Source of the DNA: Algoriphagus sp. | GTDB taxonomy: Bacteria > Bacteroidota > Bacteroidia > Cytophagales > Cyclobacteriaceae | DNA: 64,000 bases | NCBI GenBank assembly: GCA_029945945.1 | Contig: JAQSDM010000009.1 | Coordinates: forward strand, 124,001-188,000 | Direction of reading: 5' to 3' | Part shown: one piece after another, positions 1 through 8,537 of the stretch | How the letters are laid out: every line of letters starts with the position of its first letter | How positions within the stretch are numbered: position 1 is the first letter of the stretch | Translations under genes and position numbers: made by a program | Notes under the pieces: generated by a model | What the model saw: the letters and a program-made list of their open reading frames with translations, nothing else | What the model was told of the DNA's origin: nothing | Database searches by the model: none

Positions 1-373
1 ATTGCCGATTTCTACAGCAGTTCATGAGGCGATTTCTATCGGATTGTAATCGCATCAGGTTGCATAAGTCCGCGATGGCTATCAGGATGCAAGCGGGTTT
101 ATTGATTAACACTATTCGTTTTTGGCGAAAACGGGCAACCTTGATCGAAGTGTCATTGGTCAAAATCAATCGTAATCAGTTATTTCAGGGTCTCAATGGC
201 TATCGGGAGTATCCTTGACAAATAAAATTAGCCCACTTCTGAGTAAGTTTTTGGAAGCCCCTTTAATGAACTACTCTTGAAATCGAGGATTTTTGGCAGC
301 TCTAAATCATTGCATGATTTCATTTAGATTAGTGCAGATTTCCGATACTCCTTTTAATTAAAATCTTCCCATA
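1..373. other. intergenic region, no supported gene
   Basis: No gene is supported here. One plus-strand frame is open from the window edge to 218, but its translation is rich in Arg, Gln and Asn and resembles no family I know. Three short related motifs of the type CTATCGGA / CTATCAGGA / CTATCGGGA occur near 37, 77 and 200, which suggests degenerate intergenic repeat material. The last 100 bases should hold the promoter of the oxidoreductase that starts at 374; I see no clear consensus. Confidence 0.4.
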
Positions 374-1336
374 ATGAAAGCAATCGTCTATACCGAATAT
401 GGCCCTCCGGAAGTGGTTGCGCTGGTAGAAGTGGATAAACCCATTCCGGCAGATCATGAGGTGCTGATCAAAGTGCATGCTTCAACTGTCAATCGTACGG
501 ACTGCGGATTCAGAAGTGCTGAGTATTTTATTGTTCGATTTTTCAGCGGGCTTTTAAGGCCGAGAAATCAAATTTTGGGGTGTGAATTTGCTGGGGAAAT
601 TGAATCGATCGGAAAAAATGTTACTATTCTAAAGCCAGGAGACAGGGTTTTTGGGTTCAATGATCAAAAATTCGGAGGACATGCCGAATACATGACCATG
701 CCGGAAAATGGCGCGATCGCCCTGATTCCCGAGAAGTTGAGCTACAAGGAAGCCGCTCCGCTTACGGAAGGAATTCATTATGCACTCTGTGATCTCAAAG
801 CGGCAAAAATCAAGAGCGGACAAAAGATTCTGGTCAATGGGGGGACAGGTGCAATCGGTTCTGCAGCGGTCCAACTTTCCAACTATTTCGGAGCAGAGGT
901 GACTGCAGTTTGTCATCACGATCATGTCGAACTGGTGAAATCGCTGGGTGCGGATGAAGTAATTGATTATACCCAAACGGACTTTTCGCAGCTGAATAAG
1001 AAGTTTGACATCGTGTTTGATGCGGTAGGTAAAAGCTCCTTTGGCAAGTGTAAACCTATCCTCAAAGATCAGGGGATCTATATGTCAACCGAATTAGGAT
1101 ACATGTCACAGAATCCTTTTTTGGCTATTTTCACTCCTTTTTTAGGGGGTAAAAAAGTCTTGTTCCCTCTTCCGACTATCAGTAAAGAGGATGTCATCTT
1201 TTTCAAAGAATTGGTCGAGAAAGGAAAATTCAGGCCTTTGATTGATAGATATTACCCGATGGATCAAATAGTCGATGCGTATAAATACGTCGAGACCGGA
1301 CAAAAAATCGGGAATGTCGTCCTTCAAATTATTTAA
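374..1336 (+). CDS. NAD(P)-dependent alcohol dehydrogenase / quinone-oxidoreductase-like MDR protein
   Basis: Medium-chain dehydrogenase/reductase, 320 residues, the usual length of the quinone oxidoreductase branch. The N-terminal GroES-like domain (about 1-125) has the family pattern with Asn40-Arg-Thr-Asp and a PGDRVFGF turn near 88-95. The Rossmann nucleotide loop is NGGTGAIGS at 155-163. The cysteine-rich structural zinc loop is absent, so it is probably a zinc-independent NADPH-dependent reductase acting on a quinone, enone or aldehyde; the substrate cannot be told. No signal peptide, so cytoplasmic. The lipoprotein gene follows 56 bases downstream on the same strand and may be co-transcribed. 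The ATG start fits the family N-terminus MKAIVY. Confidence 0.85.
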   Translation: MKAIVYTEYGPPEVVALVEVDKPIPADHEVLIKVHASTVNRTDCGFRSAEYFIVRFFSGLLRPRNQILGCEFAGEIESIGKNVTILKPGDRVFGFNDQKFGGHAEYMTMPENGAIALIPEKLSYKEAAPLTEGIHYALCDLKAAKIKSGQKILVNGGTGAIGSAAVQLSNYFGAEVTAVCHHDHVELVKSLGADEVIDYTQTDFSQLNKKFDIVFDAVGKSSFGKCKPILKDQGIYMSTELGYMSQNPFLAIFTPFLGGKKVLFPLPTISKEDVIFFKELVEKGKFRPLIDRYYPMDQIVDAYKYVETGQKIGNVVLQII

Positions 1337-1392
1337 ACCTGTTCCTCCCGAAAAAAAACTATCATCAAATTTCAACTCCAAATTCAGGATTT

Positions 1393-2349
1393 ATGCAAGT
1401 TTTTAAAAGTCGCATTAGGTTTGCGGCACTTTTCACAGTTCTGATTTTTGCCGGTTGCACAACTAATCCGTATCTGAAATCCGGAGAAGGTTATATTCAG
1501 GTTGAGGGAGGAAAGGTTTGGTATGGGATTATGGGTGAGGGTGAAAATACTCCTCTTTTGGTCATGCATGGCGGTCCGGGAAGCACAAGCCGGAGTTTCT
1601 ATCAATATTCCTCGATTGCCGAAGATCGACCGATTATCATGTTTGATCAGTTGGGAAGTGGCAGGTCTGACTATCATGAAGACACTTCATTGCTCAAAGT
1701 TGAAAATTTCGTAGCGCAGATTGAGGCATTGAGGAAAGAACTTGGGCTGAAAGATTTTTATGTTTTGGGACATTCATGGGGCACGGCATTAGGGCTGGAA
1801 TATTACCTCGCGCACCCCGAGGGGATCAAGGGTTTGGTTTTCAGTAGTCCGTATTTCAGTACTGCGATTTGGGACGCTGATGCCGATACCCTGATCAGTA
1901 CACTCCCCGATTCGATTCAGTTTGCCATTCAAATAGGGGAGGAGAACGGAGACTTTATGTCGGCTGAATATTTAAAAGCCGATGAAGTTTTTGCCAAGAA
2001 TTTTGGCTTGAGAAAAACCCGATTGTCCAGTGAACTTGATACTGTTCCTTCGGAAAGTAATTCATTTATCTATAATTACATGTGGGGCCCTACTGAGTTT
2101 ACGGCGACAGGAACGCTCAAAAATTACGATCGATTGACGGAATTGAAAGAAGTAAAAGTCCCCACACTTTTCATGACTGGTGAATTTGATGAAGCCAGGC
2201 CTACCAGTGTCCGATATTTTCAAAGTTTGGTCCCAAATTCCAAATTCATGATGATCGAAGGTGCCGGACATGCGACTATGCATGATAACAACGATCAGAC
2301 GGTCGAGTCAATACGAAGCTTTTTAAATTCTCTGAATGATAATCCATAG
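1393..2349 (+). CDS. proline-iminopeptidase-like alpha/beta hydrolase, lipoprotein
   Basis: Alpha/beta hydrolase of peptidase family S33, 318 residues. A type II signal sequence ends in FAGC, so Cys22 should be lipidated and the enzyme anchored in an envelope membrane. The HGGPG oxyanion motif lies at 59-63, DQLGSGRS at 85-92, and the nucleophile elbow GHSWG at 126-130 with Ser128. A late Asp (in GEFDEARP) and His (in GAGHATMH) complete the triad. The HGGPG plus DQ.G.G.S pattern is typical of prolyl iminopeptidases and related aminopeptidases, so release of N-terminal Pro or another small residue from peptides is likely. Substrate preference is inferred only. It lies behind the oxidoreductase gene with a 56-base gap. 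Confidence 0.85.
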   Translation: MQVFKSRIRFAALFTVLIFAGCTTNPYLKSGEGYIQVEGGKVWYGIMGEGENTPLLVMHGGPGSTSRSFYQYSSIAEDRPIIMFDQLGSGRSDYHEDTSLLKVENFVAQIEALRKELGLKDFYVLGHSWGTALGLEYYLAHPEGIKGLVFSSPYFSTAIWDADADTLISTLPDSIQFAIQIGEENGDFMSAEYLKADEVFAKNFGLRKTRLSSELDTVPSESNSFIYNYMWGPTEFTATGTLKNYDRLTELKEVKVPTLFMTGEFDEARPTSVRYFQSLVPNSKFMMIEGAGHATMHDNNDQTVESIRSFLNSLNDNP

Positions 2350-2526
2350 AATAAACCATTTCATTTTTAATAAATAGGATTTACCCGTCACCTATTTTTG
2401 ATTAATTGGATTATTCTGGGTAAGTTCCTCTTAGTAAGGAATTGAGTCCTGTTTTTCATTCTCTTGATTCTAATCCAATTTTCATTTTTCACAGGATAAA
2501 TTTTCCAAACCAAAAATTATTTCATC

Positions 2527-3426
2527 ATGAAAAGAAGAGCATTTGTTACGACTACCGCTTTGACCGCATTGAGTGTTTCTGCTTTCGGAGGGATTAACTG
2601 GAATGGGAAACGCTTTGAAGGGGACAGCGTCACCACTACCGATATTCTGGGACCCTACTACCGACCGGGATCACCTATGCGAAGCCTCCTGATTCCAAAG
2701 GGATCAACTGGTGAACCGATGAATCTTATCGGGACGGTATTTCAGAAGGATGGAAAAACACCACTTTCCGATGTCCTGATTGAAGCCTGGCAATGCGATG
2801 AAAATGAAGTCTATGACAATTCTTCGGATGATTACCAATTTCGTGGGGCGGTAAAAACTGACAGTGCCGGCAAATATGAATTTAAGACGATCGTCCCTGT
2901 TCCGTATAAAGATGGTGGAGATTGGAGACCAGCACATATTCACCTGAGAATCTCGAGTCAGGATCATCAGGACCTGATTACACAGATTTATTTCAAGGGA
3001 GATCCTCATATCGCAGGTGACGGTTCGGCAGGTGCTCCACTTTCGGTAAACAGGATTTTGGAGATTAAGAAAAATGCATCAAATGAGAAGGAAGTGAAGT
3101 TTGACGTCGTCATGGGGCAATCCTTCCCATTGGATGAGATGAGTTATAAAAAGATAACTGGCCTGTATCAACTTGAGAAAGGAATGGCTGAATTCAATAA
3201 GGAAGATGATCTTCTAATCATGAAAATAAACGGTCAATATATGGAAGGGATGACTTACAAGGGCGATAATTCATTTGTTGGCGGATTGAACTTTAACCGG
3301 GTCAAATTTGAAATCCTTGCAGATGGAAGCGTAAAAGCCAAAATTATCATGTGGGATGGCTGGACTACGGGAGTAGATACCAAAGTAGAATTTGAAGGAA
3401 CCAAAGTCTTGAAGTATGGGGCATGA
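2527..3426 (+). CDS. exported intradiol-dioxygenase-like protein with extra C-terminal domain
   Basis: The first ~200 residues resemble the catechol intradiol dioxygenase beta-sandwich: LGPYYRPG near 41-48 supplies a likely iron-ligand Tyr, and RPAHIH near 137-142 gives the two His ligands. Known members use a non-haem Fe(III) bound by two Tyr and two His. The N-terminus (KRR followed by an Ala/Thr-rich stretch) looks like a Tat or Sec export signal, which fits the exported dioxygenase-like proteins of Bacteroidetes rather than soluble catechol 1,2-dioxygenases. The last ~90 residues form a separate beta-rich region (about 205-299) that I do not recognise. No other aromatic-degradation genes are near, so substrate and even activity are uncertain. 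The ATG is preceded by an AT-rich leader. Confidence 0.75.
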   Translation: MKRRAFVTTTALTALSVSAFGGINWNGKRFEGDSVTTTDILGPYYRPGSPMRSLLIPKGSTGEPMNLIGTVFQKDGKTPLSDVLIEAWQCDENEVYDNSSDDYQFRGAVKTDSAGKYEFKTIVPVPYKDGGDWRPAHIHLRISSQDHQDLITQIYFKGDPHIAGDGSAGAPLSVNRILEIKKNASNEKEVKFDVVMGQSFPLDEMSYKKITGLYQLEKGMAEFNKEDDLLIMKINGQYMEGMTYKGDNSFVGGLNFNRVKFEILADGSVKAKIIMWDGWTTGVDTKVEFEGTKVLKYGA

Positions 3427-3483
3427 TTGACGAATAGGTTCGATTTGCTGCATCATTGGCAACAAACCAATGAAATCTGAATT

Positions 3484-3530
3484 GAAAGGGGAGGAATCGA
3501 GCAAAAGTGTTGCTCAATTCCTCCCCTTTC
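3484..3530 (+). terminator. long stem-loop after the dioxygenase-like gene
   Basis: A strong inverted repeat: GAAAGGGGAGGAAT followed by GAGCA on the left, and TGCTC then ATTCCTCCCCTTTC on the right, with a 7-base loop. The stem is about 19 pairs with one mismatch. It lies 58 bases after the stop. A clean T-run is missing (the tail is TGATTTTGATT), so it may be a terminator, an mRNA-stabilising hairpin or a repeat element. Confidence 0.5.
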
Positions 3531-3638
3531 TGATTTTGATTACCCGATCAAGAATGCAAGTTTTTTTATTTTAGGTGTTGGTTAGGAACTCTTTCCATTG
3601 AGCAGTCCTTGTTTGCGGAAGGAGAAATAAAGTCAATT

Positions 3639-4253
3639 ATGAAAGAGTTTTGGAATGAGCGCTACTCTGGTGCTGAGTATGCATACGGAATTACCCCCAA
3701 TGAATTTTATGCAGGAGTCTTAGCAGGGTTGAAGACCGGAAAAATTCTTTTTCCTGCTGAAGGAGAGGGACGAAACGCTGTGTATGCAGCTGAAGCAGGT
3801 TGGGAAGTTTCGGCTTTCGACCTAAGCGATGAAGGAAAGAAAAAGGCTGACCAACTTGCGGTTTCCAGAGGAGTAAGCCTGGATTATCAGGTTGGCAATC
3901 TATCCGAAATTAATTACCCTACGGAAAGTTTTGATGCGCTGGTTTTGGTTTTTGCTCATTTTCCGGCTTCGTTGAGAGAAAGCTTTCATCGGAAACTTTT
4001 TATTTTTCTGAAACCGGGAGGCACCCTGATTTTGGAAGGATTCTCGAAAGACCATCTAAAATTCAGTTCCGTAAATCCCTTAGCCGGAGGACCAAAAGAT
4101 CCTTCCATGTTATTTTCTGAAGAGGAATTGAGGTCGGATTTTAACGAAATGGAAATTCTGAGTTTGGAAGAAAAGGAAGTAGAGTTAAGAGAAGGCTTGT
4201 ACCATTCCGGTAAGTCAGCAGTAATTCGTTTGGTTGCCAGGAAATTGACCTAA
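3639..4253 (+). CDS. class I SAM-dependent methyltransferase (TehB/thiopurine-type fold)
   Basis: About 204 residues from the ATG at 3639. An upstream in-frame TTG at 3609 would add ten residues, but AAGGAG sits just before the ATG, so the later start is preferred. The SAM-binding motif I region reads LFPAEGEGRNAVYAA near 35-50 and is followed by an acidic residue in SAFDLSD that should bind the SAM ribose. Motif IV is FDALVLVFAHFP. The pattern FWNERY...YG..PNEF is typical of small methyltransferases related to TehB and thiopurine methyltransferase. Cytoplasmic. The substrate cannot be predicted, and the neighbours give no pathway hint. Confidence 0.85.
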   Translation: MKEFWNERYSGAEYAYGITPNEFYAGVLAGLKTGKILFPAEGEGRNAVYAAEAGWEVSAFDLSDEGKKKADQLAVSRGVSLDYQVGNLSEINYPTESFDALVLVFAHFPASLRESFHRKLFIFLKPGGTLILEGFSKDHLKFSSVNPLAGGPKDPSMLFSEEELRSDFNEMEILSLEEKEVELREGLYHSGKSAVIRLVARKLT

Positions 4254-4343
4254 TCAAAATTTCTAATTTGAAATAGGTCGTCAACCTAAACAGTATTGGA
4301 TTTTTAAACTAATTCTCTAAATTGATCTCACAACTTTTTATGT

Positions 4344-4712
4344 ATGAGCCCTGAGATCAAAACCTGTTTGAATTGTGGAAAGCCCATTGTGGGACGTGTG
4401 GACAAGAAGTTTTGCGATGACCAATGCCGCAATACTTTCAATAATCAGCAATCTGCCGCCAGCAATAACCTGATTCGAAACATCAATCATGCTCTCAAAA
4501 AGAACCGAAATATCCTCGAGGCTCTGATTCCAGAAGGCGATGAGCTCACCAAAACTACCAGGGATCGATTACTCAGGGCAGGCTTTCAGTTCAAGTATTT
4601 TACCCATCTCTATCAAAACAAAAAGGGAAATCTTTATCATTACTGCTATGATTTTGGATACCTGGCTTTGGAGGGAGATTGGTTTTTGGTGGTGAAAGGG
4701 AAAGAGATTTAA
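4344..4712 (+). CDS. small zinc-ribbon protein (DUF2116-like)
   Basis: A 122-residue protein with an N-terminal zinc-ribbon: CLNCGKPI at about 8-15 and FCDDQCR at about 28-34, giving a CxxC...CxxxC knuckle. The rest (about 40-120) is mixed alpha/beta with many Asn, Lys and Tyr and no membrane segment. Similar proteins are common as uncharacterised conserved proteins in Bacteroidetes. A nucleic-acid or protein binding role is possible but not shown. It stands alone with 90 bases upstream and a repeat-bearing gap downstream. Confident as a gene, not as a function. Confidence 0.7.
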   Translation: MSPEIKTCLNCGKPIVGRVDKKFCDDQCRNTFNNQQSAASNNLIRNINHALKKNRNILEALIPEGDELTKTTRDRLLRAGFQFKYFTHLYQNKKGNLYHYCYDFGYLALEGDWFLVVKGKEI

Positions 4713-4766
4713 GAAATAAGATATTGGTTTGGAAGGACTAGGGTCTCATTCGGGGATGGAGAAAAG

Positions 4767-4790
4767 GAGATAAGAGATAAGAGATAAGAG
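4767..4790. repeat. short tandem repeat, unit GAGATAA x3 plus partial
   Basis: Three perfect tandem copies of a 7-base unit (GAGATAA) plus a partial copy lie in the 161-base gap between the zinc-ribbon and acetyltransferase genes. The surrounding sequence is purine-rich. Length variation by slipped-strand replication is plausible. It lies outside coding sequence, about 85 bases before the next start. Confidence 0.7.
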
Positions 4791-4873
4791 AAAAAGAGAT
4801 TGGAGGTTGAAATAACTCATTCGGCTACGAAGCAATCCGATAACTCGTAACTCGGAAAATAACAAGGAAAATT

Positions 4874-5155
4874 ATGGAAATCCACCATCAAACCGACGGA
4901 CACAGAGGCTCATTCTTTATGGATAAAGAAGGAGAAAGATTAGCAGCCATGGTTTACGTGATGGCTGGTCCCAAGAAAATGATCATTGAGCATACGGAGG
5001 TTGACGAAAAGCTGAAAGGGCAGGGAGTTGGGGTCAGACTGCTTGAGCATTTGGTTGATTTTGTCAGAAAGGAAAATATCAAAGTCATTCCACTTTGTCC
5101 TTTTGCAAAAGCAATTTTCCGCAAAAGAGAAGATTTGCAAGATTTGTTGAATTGA
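4874..5155 (+). CDS. small GNAT-like N-acetyltransferase (YjdJ/Gtn type)
   Basis: A 93-residue mini-GNAT domain. The acetyl-CoA loop is present as EKLKGQGVGVRLLEHLV near 45-62, and the ending region VIPLCPFAKAIFRK is characteristic of the short YjdJ-like acetyltransferases. Family members are about 90-100 residues, so this is full length. No signal peptide, cytoplasmic. The acceptor is unknown. It is followed 63 bases later by a second, unrelated GNAT gene on the same strand; the two may share a transcript but do not look like a duplication. Confidence 0.85.
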   Translation: MEIHHQTDGHRGSFFMDKEGERLAAMVYVMAGPKKMIIEHTEVDEKLKGQGVGVRLLEHLVDFVRKENIKVIPLCPFAKAIFRKREDLQDLLN

Positions 5156-5218
5156 TTTTCTTATACCCAAAGCCTCCAAAAAAAAATCACCTCGACCTAA
5201 ATTTTTACAAGAAAAAGC

Positions 5219-5626
5219 ATGGTTACCTATCAACTTGAAACTGATTTACCGCTACAGGAATACATCGATATCTTGAACAGTTCAGGTCTTGGAAAGCGCA
5301 GACCAATGGGTGATTCGGACCATTTGGGAAGAATGCTTACCGGTTCAAATCTAATTCTGACGGCCAGAGAAGACGGAGAATTTATTGGAATTTTAAGAGC
5401 CTTATCGGATTTCTGTTACCGGACTTTCATCGCAGATCTTGCTGTAGTCAAGGAAAGACAAGGTGAGGGGATAGGAAAAGCTTTGGTGCAAATGGCCAGA
5501 GAAACATCACCGGAGGCAAGACTTTTTTTGTTTTCTGCGGAGGATTCAGAGGGGTTTTATCAAAAACTGGGATTTCAATTGCATGAGCATTGCTACCAAT
5601 TGAAGGTCGGAGAGCCGCTTCGCTGA
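5219..5626 (+). CDS. GNAT family N-acetyltransferase
   Basis: A 135-residue acetyltransferase of standard size. The core FIADLAVVKERQGEGIGKALVQMA near 80-103 carries the RQGEGIG pyrophosphate loop that binds acetyl-CoA. The C-terminal SAEDSEGFYQKLGFQ is the usual beta5-alpha4 segment with a Tyr that may serve as general acid. Cytoplasmic. The target, amine metabolite or protein, cannot be told from sequence. Its ATG overlaps no other gene, and the upstream GNAT may be co-transcribed. Confidence 0.85.
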   Translation: MVTYQLETDLPLQEYIDILNSSGLGKRRPMGDSDHLGRMLTGSNLILTAREDGEFIGILRALSDFCYRTFIADLAVVKERQGEGIGKALVQMARETSPEARLFLFSAEDSEGFYQKLGFQLHEHCYQLKVGEPLR

Positions 5627-5679
5627 TTTTTAGTTAAAATGCATAACTTTCATTTGCTTAAAATTTCACCCAATCATCC

Positions 5680-6957
5680 ATGAATAAAATTATACTGACC
5701 GGGATCGCTCTCATGCTTTCCGTGGGGGCTTTTGCTCAAAAAACGTATATCCACGCCGGTCGTCTGATCGATGTGAAAACCAAGAAAGTGCTGACCGAAC
5801 AGACCATTGTCGTGGAAGGAAATAAGATCCTTTCGCTTTCCGCAGGATACCAAACCGGAACTGCAGAGGATCAGACAATCGATCTGAAAAATGCAACTGT
5901 AATGCCAGGTCTGATGGACATGCATGTGCACATCGAAAGCCAAACCAGCCCAACTCGCTACGTAGATGGATTTCGGGACAATGAAGCGGATGTCGCATTC
6001 AAGTCTTTGCCGTATGCGCAGATCACCCTGATGTCCGGCTTCACGACTGTTCGTGATTTGGGAGGATCGGGAGTAAATATTGCGCTGCGAAATGCCATCG
6101 CTTCAGGTTTGGTGGTAGGACCAAGAATCTATACTGCGGGCAAATCAATTGCTCCGACAGGTGGTCATGCCGATCCAACGAATGGTGTGAGACGGGACTT
6201 GATGGGAGATCCGGGACCGGAACAAGGTGTGATCAATGGGGATGCGGACGCTCGAAAAGCTGTTCGTCAAGCCGTGAAATACGGTTCGGATCTGATCAAG
6301 GTGACAGCGACTGGTGGTGTGCTTTCCGTAGCGCGAGATGGTTCGGCACCACAGTTTCAGCAGGATGAATTGGATGCAGTTGTAGAAACTGCGAAAGACT
6401 TTGGAATCCATGTCGCAGCGCATGCTCATGGAGACGAAGGGATGAAAAGAGCTGTTCGCGCAGGGATTCATTCCATCGAGCATGGCACATTGATGACTGA
6501 GGAGACAATGGATATGATGATCAAAGCCGGAACTTGGTATGTACCAACTGTGACTGCGGGTATGTCGGCTGCGGAATACGCAAAGATTCCTGGTTATTAT
6601 CCAACAGTTGTACGGGACAAAGCCATGCAGATTGGCGCCCAAATTCAGCAGACTTTTGCCAAAGCCTATAAGAGAGGAGTGAAAATCGCCTTCGGGACAG
6701 ATGCCGGGGTTTTTCCTCACGGAGAAAATTACCGCGAATTTATCTACATGACTGAAGTGGGGATGCCAAATCTGGAAGCAATCCAGGCAGCAACTTTAAA
6801 TGCTGCGTTGCTCTTGGGAGTGGAAAGCACGCTCGGAACGTTGGAGTCAGGCAAAATCGCAGATATCATTGCTGTAAGCGGAAATCCTGATCAGGATATC
6901 AACGTGATGAAGGATGTGATTTTTGTAATGAAAGAAGGAAAAATTTACAAGCAATAA
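5680..6957 (+). CDS. exported zinc-dependent amidohydrolase (imidazolonepropionase/prolidase-like)
   Basis: A 425-residue amidohydrolase-superfamily enzyme with a cleavable signal peptide (AFAQ, residues 1-20), so periplasmic. The metal site is complete: HVH at 82-84, Lys207 in DLIKVTATGG as the probable carboxylated bridge, His248 in AAHAHG, His268 in SIEHGT, and Asp341 in FGTDAG. This pattern matches the imidazolonepropionase-like subgroup that includes bacterial Xaa-Pro and Xaa-Arg dipeptidases. Hydrolysis of dipeptides or N-acyl amino acids is the likely role, supported by the carboxypeptidase gene 73 bases downstream. A terminator hairpin directly follows, so the two are not obligately one transcript. 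Confidence 0.88.
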   Translation: MNKIILTGIALMLSVGAFAQKTYIHAGRLIDVKTKKVLTEQTIVVEGNKILSLSAGYQTGTAEDQTIDLKNATVMPGLMDMHVHIESQTSPTRYVDGFRDNEADVAFKSLPYAQITLMSGFTTVRDLGGSGVNIALRNAIASGLVVGPRIYTAGKSIAPTGGHADPTNGVRRDLMGDPGPEQGVINGDADARKAVRQAVKYGSDLIKVTATGGVLSVARDGSAPQFQQDELDAVVETAKDFGIHVAAHAHGDEGMKRAVRAGIHSIEHGTLMTEETMDMMIKAGTWYVPTVTAGMSAAEYAKIPGYYPTVVRDKAMQIGAQIQQTFAKAYKRGVKIAFGTDAGVFPHGENYREFIYMTEVGMPNLEAIQAATLNAALLLGVESTLGTLESGKIADIIAVSGNPDQDINVMKDVIFVMKEGKIYKQ

Positions 6958-6962
6958 ATGGA

Positions 6963-6991
6963 AAGCCCGGTAATTCGGGCTTTTTTTTCTT
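6963..6991 (+). terminator. rho-independent terminator after the amidohydrolase
   Basis: Stem AAGCCCG / CGGGCTT with a 6-base loop, followed by eight T residues, starting 6 bases after the stop codon. A textbook intrinsic terminator. Confidence 0.9.
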
Positions 6992-7030
6992 AGATATTAA
7001 ACCAAATCGAACCACCTTAATCAAAATGTT

Positions 7031-8536
7031 ATGAAAATCAGAATTCTCATATTTTTCATGTTCCTGACAGGCTTTGCGGCAGCTCAGGAAAAGACCGAAA
7101 CCGAACCTGAATTGCCCAAAGCACAGGTTTTTGACTCCAAGCAATCAGTCGTGATCGATGGGAAAACAATTTCATTGAACGCAAAGGCAGGGACTATGCA
7201 ATTGAAAGACGAAAACAACAAGCCAATTGCGCTCTTCGGATTTACCGCTTATTTCAAAGAAAATCCAGAGAAAAACAGACCTATTGTTTTTGCCTATAAT
7301 GGTGGTCCTGGTAGCTCATCTTACTGGCTGCACATGGGAATCATGGGTCCCAAGCGAATCGTGGTAGATGATCCAAACTATAATCAGGGTGCTCCTTACG
7401 AGTTGGTCAATAATGAATTTTCGATTCTCGATGTAGCCGATGTGGTGATGATGGATCCGGTGGGGACAGGTTTGAGCATCCCGATTGGTGAAGCCACTGG
7501 CAAGGATTTCTGGGGAGTAGATCAGGATATTCGCAGCATCAGTTTGTTTATCATGCAGTTTTTGAAAGAGCATAATCGCCTCAATTCTCCTAAATATATC
7601 CTTGGAGAAAGCTATGGCACGTTTAGAAATGCAGGGGTAATGAGCAATTTGCTTAGCAAAGGCTATGCGCTGAATGGAGTAATCATGGTATCAGCTGTTT
7701 TGGATTTGCGCACCTTGTTCTTCGCTCCAAATGAGGATTTGCCTTACATAGTTTATTTACCTACAATGGCTGCCACGTCATGGTACCATAATAAAATTGC
7801 GAACAAAGGGACTGATCTTCCATCTTTTGTAAATGAAGTGAGAAGTTTTACCGAGAATCATTATGCTCCTGCTTTATATAAAGGAAATCGAATTACTGCG
7901 ACTGAAAAAACTGCAGTAGCTCAAAAGCTTGCGGAATACACAGGAATCAAGTCCGAAGTCTGGGAGCGGGCAGATTTGAAAATTAATTCCGGGGAGTATT
8001 TTCAGGAATTGCTGAGAGGAGATGAAATGACAGTGGGTCGCCTGGATTCGCGGTACAAAGGAATGAATATCGATCCGATGTCAATGAATTCGTTCACCGA
8101 TCCTCAGAGTGATGCGATTTCACCTGCTTACACAATGGGATTTCTTGATTATTATCACGGAGCATTAGGAGTGAGCAAGGATATGCATTATGCCACTTCT
8201 GCCTATTCTAAGGAAGGGTTTAAATGGGATTGGAAGCATCAGGGAAATAATTTCTGGGGTGCTGACGCAGCCGTGACTACCGTGCCGGATATGGAAGATG
8301 CGCTGAGCAAAGATCCAAATGTGAAGATCCTGATTATGAACGGATATTATGATTTGGCAACTGTTTTCCATGGGGTTGAGCATTCCATTTCCCATATCGA
8401 TTTACCCAAATCTGCTACCGACAGGATCATTATGACGTATTACGAAGCAGGTCATATGATGTATACACATTTGCCTTCGGCAAAGCTTTTCCGTGAGGAT
8501 TTAAAGAAATTTATTCAGGATACTACTAGAAAATAA
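7031..8536 (+). CDS. S10 serine carboxypeptidase family protein
   Basis: A 501-residue serine carboxypeptidase with a signal peptide (GFAAAQ, cut near 19), so exported to the periplasm or beyond. The substrate-binding loop YNGGPGSSS lies at 89-97 and the nucleophile motif GESYG at 192-196, with Ser194 as active-site serine. A late Asp (in MNGYYDLAT) and His (in EAGHMMY) complete the triad. S10 enzymes remove C-terminal residues from peptides at acidic pH. Full length for bacterial members. The beta-lactamase-fold gene starts 1 base after the stop, so the two are clearly co-transcribed and probably act in extracytoplasmic peptide breakdown. Confidence 0.9.
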   Translation: MKIRILIFFMFLTGFAAAQEKTETEPELPKAQVFDSKQSVVIDGKTISLNAKAGTMQLKDENNKPIALFGFTAYFKENPEKNRPIVFAYNGGPGSSSYWLHMGIMGPKRIVVDDPNYNQGAPYELVNNEFSILDVADVVMMDPVGTGLSIPIGEATGKDFWGVDQDIRSISLFIMQFLKEHNRLNSPKYILGESYGTFRNAGVMSNLLSKGYALNGVIMVSAVLDLRTLFFAPNEDLPYIVYLPTMAATSWYHNKIANKGTDLPSFVNEVRSFTENHYAPALYKGNRITATEKTAVAQKLAEYTGIKSEVWERADLKINSGEYFQELLRGDEMTVGRLDSRYKGMNIDPMSMNSFTDPQSDAISPAYTMGFLDYYHGALGVSKDMHYATSAYSKEGFKWDWKHQGNNFWGADAAVTTVPDMEDALSKDPNVKILIMNGYYDLATVFHGVEHSISHIDLPKSATDRIIMTYYEAGHMMYTHLPSAKLFREDLKKFIQDTTRK

Positions 8537-8537
8537 G

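Noticed and set aside
24..218. 64-codon frame at the window start
   Set aside because: No homology or motif, Arg/Gln-rich, and it overlaps repeat-like text. Not supported as a gene.
4767..4790. Possible CRISPR-type repeats (GAGATAA)
   Set aside because: Units are 7 bases in direct tandem with no spacers. A simple microsatellite, not a CRISPR array.
6145..6720. Long minus-strand open frame of 191 codons inside the amidohydrolase
   Set aside because: It is antisense to a strong, motif-complete gene; its translation is Ser/Cys/His-rich and resembles no family. Shadow frame.
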